Positions 1 through 7,577 of a stretch of DNA of 14,058 nucleotides are shown piece after piece; position 1 is the stretch's first letter, and each line of letters begins with the position of its first letter. A model generated the notes under the pieces. It searched no databases. It was not told where the DNA came from and saw only the letters and a program-made list of their open reading frames with translations. The position numbers and the translations under genes were made by a program. Origin of the DNA: Actinomycetes bacterium (GTDB lineage Bacteria; Actinomycetota; Acidimicrobiia; Acidimicrobiales; JAJYPT01). The stretch spans positions 1 to 14,058 of the forward strand of contig JAJYPT010000025.1 in the NCBI GenBank assembly GCA_021795135.1, in the 5' to 3' direction.

Positions 1-32
1 CAGATAAAGGAGCCTTTAGGCTCCTTTATCTG
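1..32. terminator. Perfect hairpin terminator, probably bidirectional
   Basis: A perfect 14-bp inverted repeat (1-14 and 19-32) encloses a TTTA loop. Its core GGAGCC/GGCTCC is flanked by A and T runs on either side, so it can fold on either transcript, and TTT follows on the plus strand. It lies 18 bp past the stop of the minus-strand hemerythrin gene and would end that transcript. A convergent gene left of the window may share it. The stem begins at base 1, so it may be longer than what is visible. Confidence 0.85.
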
Positions 33-50
33 TTTAAATAGTTACATAGG

Positions 51-620
51 CTATGTTTTATCTTGGAGATGTTCCATTGTAGCTGCTACTTTGCCGGCTA
101 CTGTTTTACCAATTCCTTTATGCGGAGCATTAGGATGAGGATGGGTTGGGGCTGAGCTTTTTGCTTTTTTAAAGTCATTGCCCATCCCAATTAATTCTTT
201 TTGACTAAATCTTTGCATCAAAGCTGGCAAAACATATCTTTCTTCTTCTGAGGCATGTTTTCTCACCTCTTCTACCAGTTTGTCTGCAGCAGATATAAAG
301 TCAGGACTAGAAGAATCCATATTTTCTATTTCTTTAAATAGTTTTTCTGCTCCTTGTTCTTCTTGAGTCCTTTCATCTGCTATTTCGCTACCCCCTGCTA
401 CTTCTTTACGAAGTTTGGGATATAGAACTTCTTCTTCGGCAGATTCATGAGGCAAAAGAAGTGTGCGAGCTTTTTGGATAATGTCATATTTTTCATCTAA
501 AATACTAGATTGTTCATACTTTACAAAAAGAGATCTTATTTCCTGATGATCTTGGAGGATTATATCTCCGATCGTATCTGTTGAACCTGTAGAAGTACTC
601 ATAGTTTCTGTAGAAGGCAT
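51..620 (-). CDS. Hemerythrin-like HHE-domain protein
   Basis: A 189-aa cytoplasmic four-helix HHE protein, expected to bind a non-haem di-iron centre and act in O2, NO or peroxide sensing or handling. Visible iron-ligand candidates are H25 in QDHQE, the HxxxE pair H58/E62, and the HxxxE pair H122/E126. The third helix reads EEQGAEKLF, with Q89 where related proteins have His. The C-terminal APTHPHPNAP (157-166) resembles the tail of many actinobacterial HHE proteins. The ATG start is well supported: AAAGGAG (627-633) lies 6 nt upstream. The gene is single, followed by a strong terminator and preceded by a stress-sigma-like promoter, which suggests a monocistronic stress-response gene. There is no signal peptide or membrane segment. 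The family call is secure; the physiological role is not known from sequence. Confidence 0.9.
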   Translation of the reverse strand: MPSTETMSTSTGSTDTIGDIILQDHQEIRSLFVKYEQSSILDEKYDIIQKARTLLLPHESAEEEVLYPKLRKEVAGGSEIADERTQEEQGAEKLFKEIENMDSSSPDFISAADKLVEEVRKHASEEERYVLPALMQRFSQKELIGMGNDFKKAKSSAPTHPHPNAPHKGIGKTVAGKVAATMEHLQDKT

Positions 621-652
621 TTAATGCTCCTTTCAGATAGATTAAATTATTA

Positions 653-677
653 ATACCCCTATGCTTGATTTGAAAAC
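653..677 (-). promoter_or_regulatory. SigB/SigF-type promoter of the hemerythrin gene
   Basis: On the minus strand, GTTT (674-677) is followed after exactly 15 nt by GGGTAT (653-658). This matches the consensus recognised by general-stress sigma factors of the SigB/SigF group. The predicted transcript start lies near 646, giving a leader of about 26 nt that contains the AAAGGAG ribosome site. Position and spacing are both right for the gene at 51-620. It is a consensus match only; no sigma factor gene is in the window. Confidence 0.55.
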
Positions 678-750
678 AGAAATTCAATAAACATCTCTCA
701 TAGGAGGCATTGAAATTGAGAGCTATTAAAAATGTCTACACTAGGTCTAG

Positions 751-780
751 TTGACATTGCTCTTGAATCATTTAGATATA
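751..780 (+). promoter_or_regulatory. Possible housekeeping promoter for the DUF4190/methyltransferase genes
   Basis: A consensus -35 box TTGACA (751-756) is followed by weak -10 candidates, TAGATA (773-778, 16-nt spacer) or GATATA (775-780, 18-nt spacer). Transcription from here would give a leader of roughly 95-100 nt before the ATG at 885. The -35 is convincing and the -10 is not, so this is tentative. Confidence 0.35.
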
Positions 781-884
781 GATAAGATTTTAAATTACTA
801 ACCTAAATTAATATTGCTATCTTTATAGTGTTAAATTTAGAGATCAGACGATATTTATAGTTGAAGGTGTTGAAGCGAGCGCAC

Positions 885-1337
885 ATGAATGAAACAGATG
901 ATAGTTCTCCAACCTCTCATATGAGTAAGGATTCATATTTGCCTTCAAAAGCTAGTAAGTCGGCAAATGCTTTAGGCGTATCTGCTTTGATACTTGGAGC
1001 CTTTAGTATCTTCCTCCTCCTTTTTGCAGGGGTTATAGGAACTCTTTTTTCTTTAGTTACTGTTGTTCTGGCAATTATTTCTTTGAAAAGGATCAAAAGA
1101 GGTGAAGCTTCTAATAAAACCCAAGCGCAAATAGGGCTACTGTTTGGACTAGTTGGAATTGGAATCTCTATATTTTTTATAGCCTCAAGCATTGCTTTTT
1201 TATCTGGAAAACATCAGCAAATTTCTCAATTGAATACTTGTTTAGGAAAAGCCCATACAGCCAAAGAGCGAGCGGCCTGTAGGCAACAATTTGCTCAAGC
1301 TATTGGTCAAATACCAAAATCTTCTGGAAAAGGTTGA
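885..1337 (+). CDS. DUF4190-like two-helix membrane protein
   Basis: About 150 aa. A polar, Ser-rich N-terminal tail (about 28 residues) leads into a DUF4190-type core starting NALGVSALILGAFSI. That core has two hydrophobic segments (about residues 30-66 and 82-107 from this start) joined by SLKRIKRGEASNKTQAQIG, the basic loop typical of the family. A short C-terminal region with two cysteines, 13 residues apart (NTCLGK...AACRQQF), follows. The function of the family is unknown; the protein should sit in the cytoplasmic membrane. The start is uncertain: ATG 885 is used here, but the frame is open back to TTG 861, with GTG 867 and TTG 870 between, and no start has a clear ribosome site. Its TGA overlaps the next gene's TTG start, so the two are probably translated together. 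Confidence 0.8.
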   Translation: MNETDDSSPTSHMSKDSYLPSKASKSANALGVSALILGAFSIFLLLFAGVIGTLFSLVTVVLAIISLKRIKRGEASNKTQAQIGLLFGLVGIGISIFFIASSIAFLSGKHQQISQLNTCLGKAHTAKERAACRQQFAQAIGQIPKSSGKG

Positions 1338-2233
1338 CTTTGAACTATATTAAGGTCAAAGATAGCAAGGATACAATTACTAAAGATACAGTTTTTTTAG
1401 GAGATAGTTTAGAAGTAATTACTCAGCTTGATGATGAATCTTTTCAACTTATTTACATAGATCCACCTTTCAATACAGGTAAAACTCAAAAAAGAACTAG
1501 TTTTTCAGCTGAAAGATCAGATAGTGGAAGGATAGGTTTTAAAGGTCTTCCATATAAAGTTACAGAACTATCATCTCTTTCTTATTTAGATAAGTTTGAT
1601 AATTATTTAGATTTTATAGCTCCTCGTCTTGTGGAGGCTAAAAGACTATTACGTCTAGATGGAACTTTTTATTTTCATATTGATTATCGCGAAGCTCACT
1701 ATTGCAAAGTTTTACTAGATGAAATATTTGGGCGCGATTGTTTTTTGAACGAAATTATATGGGCGTATGACTATGGTGGAAGATCTAAAGATCGTTGGCC
1801 AGCTAAACATGACACTATTTTGGTATATGCAAAAGATATATCAAAGCATTATTTTGATAGAGATGCTGTAGATAGGATTCCTTATATGGCACCAGGGCTA
1901 GTTAGTGCTGAAAAAGTAGCCAGAGGTAAAATGCCAACAGATGTTTGGTGGCATACTATTGTTCCTACTTCTTCTTTTGAAAAAACAGGATACCCCAATC
2001 AAAAACCTGAAGGTATTTTAAAAAGAATCATTCAAGCCTCCTCTGCTCCTGGGCAATGGGTATTAGATTTTTTTGCTGGAAGTGGTACAACAGGATCTGT
2101 GGCTCGAAGTTTAGGTCGTCATTTTGTATTAGCTGATATTAATCCAGAATCTATTGAAGTTATCAAAAATCGCTTAGGCAATCGAGAAATAGATTATTTA
2201 ACCTCTAAAGGATATAGGGAGTCTTCTTTGTAA
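1334..2233 (+). CDS. Site-specific DNA methyltransferase, beta-class (orphan)
   Basis: A 299-aa DNA methyltransferase predicted to transfer methyl from S-adenosylmethionine to an exocyclic amino group, most likely adenine N6. The catalytic motif DPPF (43-46, in IDPPFNTGK) comes before the SAM-binding motif DFFAGSGTT (245-253), and a QKPEGILKRII segment (223-233) precedes the latter. This order defines the beta class, with the target-recognition region between the motifs. No restriction endonuclease is adjacent, so it looks like an orphan regulatory or maintenance enzyme; the recognition sequence cannot be read from the protein. The TTG start at 1334 overlaps the upstream TGA (TTGA). A second in-frame TTG at 1340 has AAGG about 6 nt upstream and may be the true start. 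Short DPPFNTG-type enzymes of this kind occur in actinobacteria. Confidence 0.9.
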   Translation: MTLNYIKVKDSKDTITKDTVFLGDSLEVITQLDDESFQLIYIDPPFNTGKTQKRTSFSAERSDSGRIGFKGLPYKVTELSSLSYLDKFDNYLDFIAPRLVEAKRLLRLDGTFYFHIDYREAHYCKVLLDEIFGRDCFLNEIIWAYDYGGRSKDRWPAKHDTILVYAKDISKHYFDRDAVDRIPYMAPGLVSAEKVARGKMPTDVWWHTIVPTSSFEKTGYPNQKPEGILKRIIQASSAPGQWVLDFFAGSGTTGSVARSLGRHFVLADINPESIEVIKNRLGNREIDYLTSKGYRESSL

Positions 2234-2313
2234 CATTTTAAGAGTTATTATTGGTCTAGTAATGAAGTCATAATTAGTCAAATTGCCAAAATTTTAAGGT
2301 TTGAGATAAGTAA

Positions 2314-3162
2314 ATGAGCGCACAATTATTAGACGGTTCTTCTTTAGCTTCTAAAGTGGAATCTGAACTTAGTTTAGAAGTACAAAAATTGGCTTCTATG
2401 GGTAAGAGTGCAGGTCTTGGCACTTTACTAGTAGGAGATGATGCTGCAAGTGATGGATATGTAAGGCGAAAGCACGAGGCTTGTGCTCGCGTGGGCATAA
2501 AATCTTTTGACAAAAGGTTGCCCAAAGACGCTACTGAAGCTGATGTATTGGCTGTTGTAGAAGAATTAAATAATAACGCCAAAGTAAGTGCTTTTTTAGT
2601 GCAATTACCCCTTCCTTCTCATCTGGATTCAGATAAAATTCTTCAATCTGTAATGCCTGCTAAAGATGCAGATGGCCTACATCCATATAATTTAGGCAAA
2701 CTTATGATGGGATCTCCTGGGCCAATACCTTGCACTCCTGCTGGGATTCAACGTCTTTTGGTTAATTATTCAATTCCTATAAAGGGTAAGCATGTAGTGA
2801 TAGTAGGAAGAGGACTTACCATAGGAAGACCTTTAGCTGTTTTGCTTAGTCAAAAAGCACCTCATGCCAATGCAGCAGTTACTGCTGTTCATACAGGGGT
2901 ACCTGATATAGGTTCTTATACTCGTCAAGCAGATATTGTTATAGCTGCAGCTGGGGTTCCAGGTATAATCAAACCAGACATGATCAAACCTGGAGCAGTT
3001 GTTGTAGGGGCAGGAATTTCATGGTCAGGAAAACGTATTCTTTCAGATGTTGAAGACTCTGTTGCTCAAGTGGCTAGTTGGATTACTCCTCGCATAGGTG
3101 GGGTAGGTCCAATGACTGTTTCAATGTTGATGGCCAATGCAATAAAAGCAGCCCAAAATTAG
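2314..3162 (+). CDS. folD: Bifunctional methylenetetrahydrofolate dehydrogenase/cyclohydrolase FolD
   Basis: A 282-aa cytoplasmic enzyme that interconverts 5,10-methylene-, methenyl- and 10-formyl-tetrahydrofolate, supplying one-carbon units for purines and formyl-Met-tRNA. The active site is intact: Y49 and K53 in GYVRRKHEA, Q97 in VQLPLP (96-101), and D120 in DADGLHP. The CTPAG segment (140-144), the NADP loop GRGLTIGRP (165-173) and GGVGPMT (262-268) follow. Length is normal. GRGLTIGRP, in place of the common GRS-VGKP form, resembles actinobacterial FolD; PRI before GGVGPMT is slightly unusual. The ATG is preceded only by a weak purine-rich site. An 80-bp gap follows the methyltransferase with no terminator, and sua5 starts 26 bp after the stop, so cotranscription is likely. 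Confidence 0.96.
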   Translation: MSAQLLDGSSLASKVESELSLEVQKLASMGKSAGLGTLLVGDDAASDGYVRRKHEACARVGIKSFDKRLPKDATEADVLAVVEELNNNAKVSAFLVQLPLPSHLDSDKILQSVMPAKDADGLHPYNLGKLMMGSPGPIPCTPAGIQRLLVNYSIPIKGKHVVIVGRGLTIGRPLAVLLSQKAPHANAAVTAVHTGVPDIGSYTRQADIVIAAAGVPGIIKPDMIKPGAVVVGAGISWSGKRILSDVEDSVAQVASWITPRIGGVGPMTVSMLMANAIKAAQN

Positions 3163-3188
3163 TGAATGATTTTTAAAAGTCAAAGACA

Positions 3189-4190
3189 TTGACACAACAA
3201 GATATTGATTTAGCAATTCATATATTAAAAGAAGGTGGATTAATCGGTCTTCCTACTGAAACTGTCTATGGATTAGGTGCTGATGCCCAAAATGCTTTAG
3301 CAGTAGAAAAAATTTACGAGCTAAAAAGAAGACCAAAATCTCATCCTTTGATTCTCCATATAGGAAAAATAGAAAATTTAGAATTTTGGGCAACTCAAAT
3401 CCCAAAACAAGCCTATAAACTTGCTGAAGCTTTTTGGCCAGGTCCTCTTACACTTTTATTGAAAAAAAGTAAAAATACTCCTGCATTGATAACTGCTCAA
3501 AGTGATTTTGTTGCAATTAGAATCCCAGCCCATCCAATAGCACTAGAGCTTTTAAATAGTTTCGAAGGAGCAATAGTAGCCCCTTCTGCTAATCGGTTTG
3601 GAAAACTTAGTCCGACTTCATCTGCTCATGTAAGAAAACAGTTTCCTAAAGGAGTAGATCTAGTTTTAGAAGGAGGTACTTGTGAGGTAGGAGTTGAGTC
3701 GACTATCCTAAGTTTGGTAGGAGATCAACCGGTTATTTTGCGCCCTGGGATGATCTCTAGTCAAGCTTTAGAGTATGTGATTGGGAAGTTGGTCATATCG
3801 CCAGCTAAAGTCAATAATAAAATACAGGTATCTGGGTCTCTGCCTTCTCATTATGCTCCCGATACTCCTGTTAGATTATTGACAGCCCCAGAGTTGTTAG
3901 ATTATCTCAATAGTTCAAAAACTATTCGTAATAAAAGTATTGCCTATTTAACATTTTCTACTTCTTTGGCTCCTAAAGCCAAAAACCTTCAAATATTTGA
4001 AATGCCTCCAGATGCTAAAGCCTATGCTCGCTGTCTATATGAAATTATGTATCAAGTAGATGCTTTGGGTTTTGAAGAAATCATTGTCGAAAGACCACCA
4101 CAAGATCCATCATGGATAGCCATATTAGATCGACTGACTAAGGCAAGTTATAAATCAGGCGAAATAAAGCCAGATGAAGAATTGGCATGA
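3189..4190 (+). CDS. sua5: L-threonylcarbamoyladenylate synthase, Sua5 type
   Basis: A 333-aa enzyme that makes threonylcarbamoyl-AMP from threonine, bicarbonate and ATP, the first step of t6A modification at position 37 of ANN-decoding tRNAs. The YrdC/TsaC domain covers about residues 1-200: PTETVYGLG (22-30), KRRPKSHPL (46-54) with the KxR pair, APSANRFGKLSPT (131-143) and VESTI (169-173). The linker SGSLPSHYAPDTPVRL (215-230) and a C-terminal domain (about 230-325) identify the longer Sua5 form rather than the short TsaC. The start is a TTG without a clear Shine-Dalgarno sequence, so it is less certain than the gene. The last 43 bp overlap the 3' end of dxs on the other strand. Partners TsaB, TsaD and TsaE are not in the window. 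Confidence 0.95.
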   Translation: MTQQDIDLAIHILKEGGLIGLPTETVYGLGADAQNALAVEKIYELKRRPKSHPLILHIGKIENLEFWATQIPKQAYKLAEAFWPGPLTLLLKKSKNTPALITAQSDFVAIRIPAHPIALELLNSFEGAIVAPSANRFGKLSPTSSAHVRKQFPKGVDLVLEGGTCEVGVESTILSLVGDQPVILRPGMISSQALEYVIGKLVISPAKVNNKIQVSGSLPSHYAPDTPVRLLTAPELLDYLNSSKTIRNKSIAYLTFSTSLAPKAKNLQIFEMPPDAKAYARCLYEIMYQVDALGFEEIIVERPPQDPSWIAILDRLTKASYKSGEIKPDEELA

Positions 4191-6043
4191 AGAGCTTTAA
4201 ATATAGAAGACGATACACCTTGGGCGTCTAAACCTAGCTTGGAAAGAATGTCATCTACTTTTCCCGTAGGTATAAACGTGGTAGGAATTCCTAATATTAA
4301 GGTTGGAGGATTCCTTCTATCTTCGTGAAGTTGTGCCATTTGCTCTACGAGAAAAGAGCCTGCTCCACCTGTTTTTATCCCATCTTCTATTGTTACTACT
4401 AACATATGCTCGCTAGCATCTTTCAACATATTAGGATCAGGAGGTTGGACTACTCTTACATCCCACAAAGAAGTTGAAACTTTTTCTTCTTCTAAAAGTT
4501 TGGCTGCTTGCTTGGCAACCTGTACCATTTTCCCTATTGCCAAGATACAAACATCTGAACCGGTTTTGAGTTTTCTTGCTTGAAGACCTGAGCCAACTTC
4601 TTTAGGGTCTAATTGAGGAGCAGTACCTTTTGGGTAGCGAATTAGACTGGGTCCTTTAAGGGTCAAAGAGTGATTAAACATGGCGGTGACTTCGTTTGCA
4701 GAAGAAGGAGCAAATATTGTCAATCCAGGAATTTTCAAACCTAATGCCATATCTAAAATTCCATGGTGAGAAGGACCATCATCTCCAGTTATACCTGCTC
4801 TATCTAGTGCAAATACGACTGGTAAATTATGTAGACCTACATCTAAGTTTGCTTGATCAAAAGCTCTAGAAAAAAAAGTAGAATATATAGCAACAACGGG
4901 ATGTAGTCCTCCCATTGCCATTCCAGCTGCTGCTGTAACTGCGTGTTGTTCGGCTATGCCAACGTCAAACATTCGCTCAGGGTAACTGCTTTGAAAAGGT
5001 AAAAGGCCAGTGGGACCAGGCATTGCTGCAGTAAGGGCTACTAAGTCAGGATCTTTTTCGGCTGCTTTAATAATCGCTTGAGTAAAAGCGTCTGTATAGG
5101 TGCTAGGAGGAACTAAATTAGGGGATCCATCTTTATTTAGGTTTACTTTTACATCATGGAGACATTGAATTAGGTCTTCTTCAGCTGGAGCATAGCCTTT
5201 ACCTTTTTGGGTCAGAACATGGACTACGATAGGACCCTCCCATTTAGCCGCATTGCTAAGAGCTTGTTCAAGTGCTTCTATATCATGTCCATCGAAAGGT
5301 CCTGTGTATCTCACTCCTAGGGTTTCAAAAAATCGTTGAGGTTCTATAACTTCCCTAAAGGCTGCCTTTAGTGCTTGTAGAACTGGATATAAAGCTCCAC
5401 CACCAGGTATTTCTTGTAGTGCTTTTTGAGCGGTGCTTCTTGCTTGTAGATAAGATGGGTTTAGTCTTAATTTGGAAAGACCCTGAGACAACCTTGATAC
5501 AGTAGGGGCATAGGAACGACCGTTGTCATTTAATACAATAACAACTCTTTTCCCAGAATGACCTAAGTTATTTAGAGCCTCATAAGCCATTCCTCCAGTA
5601 AGGGCTCCATCTCCTATAATAGATACAATTCTACGAGAAGTTTCTCCTTTTAATTCAAAGGCATTTGCCAATCCATGAGCATAGCTCAAAATTGTAGAAG
5701 CATGACTATTTTCCACCCAATCATGTTCTGATTCTTTTCTATTGGGATACCCAGAAATTCCTCCAGCTTGGCGAAGAGTGGAAAAATTATCCCTCCTGCC
5801 AGTAATAAGCTTATGAGCATAAGACTGATGTCCTGTATCCCAAAGGATTGGATCATGTGGAGAATCAAAAACCCTGTGAATAGCTAGAGTGAATTCTATA
5901 GATCCCAGATTAGAACCAAGATGACCTCCTACACGGGATACTGTTTTGATGATCAACTCTCTTAGTTCTTGAGCCAGTAAGGTTAATTCATCTGAACTTA
6001 GGTTTTTAATATCGTTTGGGTTATTTATTTTCTCGAGGACCAC
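4148..6043 (-). CDS. dxs: 1-deoxy-D-xylulose-5-phosphate synthase
   Basis: A 631-aa thiamine-diphosphate enzyme that condenses pyruvate and glyceraldehyde 3-phosphate to DXP, the entry step of the MEP isoprenoid pathway; DXP also feeds thiamine and pyridoxal synthesis in many bacteria. Visible features are H41 in GGHLGSNLG, H72 in DTGHQSY, ENSHASTILSYAHGLA (111-126), the ThDP/Mg motif GDGALTGGMAYEALNN (144-159) with NDN (172-174), E365 in AEQHAV and DRAGITGDDGPSHHG (414-428). The transketolase C-terminal domain follows. Length is typical. The GTG start is well supported: AGGAG (6049-6053) lies 5 nt upstream. It follows the prenyl synthase after 52 bp, suggesting an isoprenoid operon. The C-terminal codons overlap sua5, so no terminator can lie between the two genes. 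Confidence 0.97.
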   Translation of the reverse strand: MVLEKINNPNDIKNLSSDELTLLAQELRELIIKTVSRVGGHLGSNLGSIEFTLAIHRVFDSPHDPILWDTGHQSYAHKLITGRRDNFSTLRQAGGISGYPNRKESEHDWVENSHASTILSYAHGLANAFELKGETSRRIVSIIGDGALTGGMAYEALNNLGHSGKRVVIVLNDNGRSYAPTVSRLSQGLSKLRLNPSYLQARSTAQKALQEIPGGGALYPVLQALKAAFREVIEPQRFFETLGVRYTGPFDGHDIEALEQALSNAAKWEGPIVVHVLTQKGKGYAPAEEDLIQCLHDVKVNLNKDGSPNLVPPSTYTDAFTQAIIKAAEKDPDLVALTAAMPGPTGLLPFQSSYPERMFDVGIAEQHAVTAAAGMAMGGLHPVVAIYSTFFSRAFDQANLDVGLHNLPVVFALDRAGITGDDGPSHHGILDMALGLKIPGLTIFAPSSANEVTAMFNHSLTLKGPSLIRYPKGTAPQLDPKEVGSGLQARKLKTGSDVCILAIGKMVQVAKQAAKLLEEEKVSTSLWDVRVVQPPDPNMLKDASEHMLVVTIEDGIKTGGAGSFLVEQMAQLHEDRRNPPTLILGIPTTFIPTGKVDDILSKLGLDAQGVSSSIFKALHANSSSGFISPDL

Positions 6044-6095
6044 ATTGTCTCCTGAAGAGATATAGTACTTCGTCTATAGTCAATTTAGGTATCAC

Positions 6096-7160
6096 TTAAT
6101 GATTTCTCCAAGCAACATACCTTGCTAGATTGATTAATTCTTCTTTAGCTTCATCCAACAAAGGAGCCGAACCTAAAGATTGAATTGCTTGGTTGGTGAG
6201 AAATTCAATCTGAGATTCTATCTCTTGGCGAGCTCCAGTGTTGATTATTATTTGTTGAAGATTGTAAATTTCTTCTTCTGTCAAATGATCAGATCCTAGT
6301 TTTTTGTTGATAATTTCTTGGGAAGTTTTATTGGCTCTTTGTGATGCCAAGGCTATCAAGGTTGTCCCTTTTCCTTCTCTTAAATCTTGTCCAACTGGTT
6401 TTCCTGTTATTTCTTCTTCCCCAAATACTCCTAATAAATCATCTTTTAACTGAAAAGCTTCTCCAAGAGCAAGTCCAAATTCGCTTAAAGGCTTGTATAA
6501 GATGTCAAGAGAACCCGCTAGTGCCGCTCCAAGATGTAGTGGTCTTTCGACTGTATACTTACCGGATTTATAAATAGAAATTTGCTTAGCTATAGATGAA
6601 TCGGTATTTCTTTGAGCTGTAGAAAGAATGTCTAAATATTGACCTATATTGACTTCAAGACGCATTTCTGTAAAAATTTTCCAAGCTGAAGCAGGTATTT
6701 GAGATATCAACATGTCTGAATAAACAAAAGCAATATCTCCTACCAGTATTCCCATTCCTTCGCCAAATCGACGAGATTCACCTTGGAGGCTAGAGCTAAT
6801 ATGTTTATTTTCAAAATAACTATGTACGCTTTGTTGCCCTCGTCTTTTGAGAGAACCATCCATAATGTCATCATGGATAATTGCAAAAGTATGCAAAAGC
6901 TCTAAAGCTGCTCCTGTATCTATTAGTATTGGATCTAAGGGGTCTCCTCCTGATCCTACAAATGCTAATTGACAAAAAGCTGGTCTTAGACGTTTACCTC
7001 CAGCGAGAACTAGTTTTTGTAGGACTTCTAGAGGTTCAACTAAATCAGTATTTAGCTTTCCCCAGCGCTGTATTTCTCCAGAAAGAAGATTTTGGATTCG
7101 TTCTTCTACTCTTTTGCCTATCTCGTCTAGTATGTTTGGAACCGATTGGGAGTAGGTCAC
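6096..7160 (-). CDS. Long-chain prenyl diphosphate synthase (IdsA/GGPP synthase-like)
   Basis: A 354-aa trans-isoprenyl diphosphate synthase. It adds isopentenyl diphosphate to an allylic primer to make farnesyl, geranylgeranyl or longer diphosphates for quinones, carotenoids or lipids. Visible are GGKRLRP (54-60), the first Asp-rich motif DDIMD (97-101) followed by KRRGQ, and the second region FQLKDDLLGVFG (236-247) followed by TGKPVGQDLREGK. The second motif reads DDLLG rather than DDxxD, which is normal in actinobacterial IdsA-like enzymes, so it need not mean lost activity. Chain length cannot be fixed from sequence. The GTG start lacks a clear ribosome site and is moderately certain. fmdB ends 51 bp upstream and dxs begins 52 bp downstream on the same strand. 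Confidence 0.93.
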   Translation of the reverse strand: MTYSQSVPNILDEIGKRVEERIQNLLSGEIQRWGKLNTDLVEPLEVLQKLVLAGGKRLRPAFCQLAFVGSGGDPLDPILIDTGAALELLHTFAIIHDDIMDGSLKRRGQQSVHSYFENKHISSSLQGESRRFGEGMGILVGDIAFVYSDMLISQIPASAWKIFTEMRLEVNIGQYLDILSTAQRNTDSSIAKQISIYKSGKYTVERPLHLGAALAGSLDILYKPLSEFGLALGEAFQLKDDLLGVFGEEEITGKPVGQDLREGKGTTLIALASQRANKTSQEIINKKLGSDHLTEEEIYNLQQIIINTGARQEIESQIEFLTNQAIQSLGSAPLLDEAKEELINLARYVAWRNH

Positions 7161-7211
7161 TTCTGTAAATTATTGCCCTTCTGGATTGAACTTTTTCTAA
7201 GGTTGGAGTTT

Positions 7212-7577
7212 TTAAGAAGCAGTAGAGGTTTTGGAAGGTTCTTTTTTTGGGGTTGAATCTGATTTAGCGGGAGTATCTTTTTGGGTTGCATTAGGTTTAG
7301 GCTGAGCTCCTGAATCTGACTTGGTGTCAGAATTAACGCTAGCAGCAGGTGCTGGAGTTGTGTCAACAGCAGTAGCACCTGATACGGTAGAAGCCGAAGA
7401 AGTGCGACTATCGTTTTTGTAAAATCCACTTCCTTTGAATGAAATACCTATTGAGCCAAAGACTTTTTTTAAAGGTCCCCCACACAAAGAACATGTAGTT
7501 AAAGGATTATCTTTAAACGACTGCACTACTTCAAGATGGTTGCCACAAGATTTACAGGCATATTCATAAGTAGGCAT
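7212..7577 (-). CDS. FmdB-family zinc-ribbon protein
   Basis: A 121-aa small protein beginning MPTYEYACKSCG, the FmdB signature. Two CxxC pairs (C8/C11 and C29/C32) form a zinc ribbon within the first 45 residues. The conserved SFKGSGFYKNDSR (46-58) follows, and then a low-complexity tail of about 60 residues rich in Ser, Thr, Ala, Pro and Lys. The tail looks disordered and unrelated to catalysis. FmdB was named as a putative regulator, but the biochemical role of the family is unsettled. The ATG start is fixed by the conserved MPTYEY; only a purine-rich stretch, not a strong ribosome site, precedes it. It is the first gene of a possible fmdB-prenyl synthase-dxs transcription unit and is divergent from galU, as the two often lie near each other in actinobacteria. 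Confidence 0.93.
   Translation of the reverse strand: MPTYEYACKSCGNHLEVVQSFKDNPLTTCSLCGGPLKKVFGSIGISFKGSGFYKNDSRTSSASTVSGATAVDTTPAPAASVNSDTKSDSGAQPKPNATQKDTPAKSDSTPKKEPSKTSTAS

Noticed and set aside
917..1192. Minus-strand frame opposite the DUF4190 gene
   Set aside because: The plus-strand reading has recognisable DUF4190 features, while the antisense frame shows no family motif or start signal.
2234..2313. A TTGCCA/GATAAG pair as a folD promoter
   Set aside because: The -10 would end only 3 nt before the ATG, placing the transcript start inside the coding region.
6420..6445. Loss of the last Asp in the second DDxxD of the prenyl synthase (DDLLG)
   Set aside because: This form is usual in actinobacterial IdsA-like enzymes, so it is not evidence of inactivation.
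6341..7168. Plus-strand open frames opposite the prenyl synthase gene
   Set aside because: They lie fully antisense to a gene with complete family motifs, encode Leu-rich low-complexity sequence and have no ribosome site.
7157..7429. Second minus-strand frame through the fmdB tail
   Set aside because: It is a frame-shifted shadow of the fmdB low-complexity tail; the FmdB frame carries the MPTYEY and CxxC signatures.
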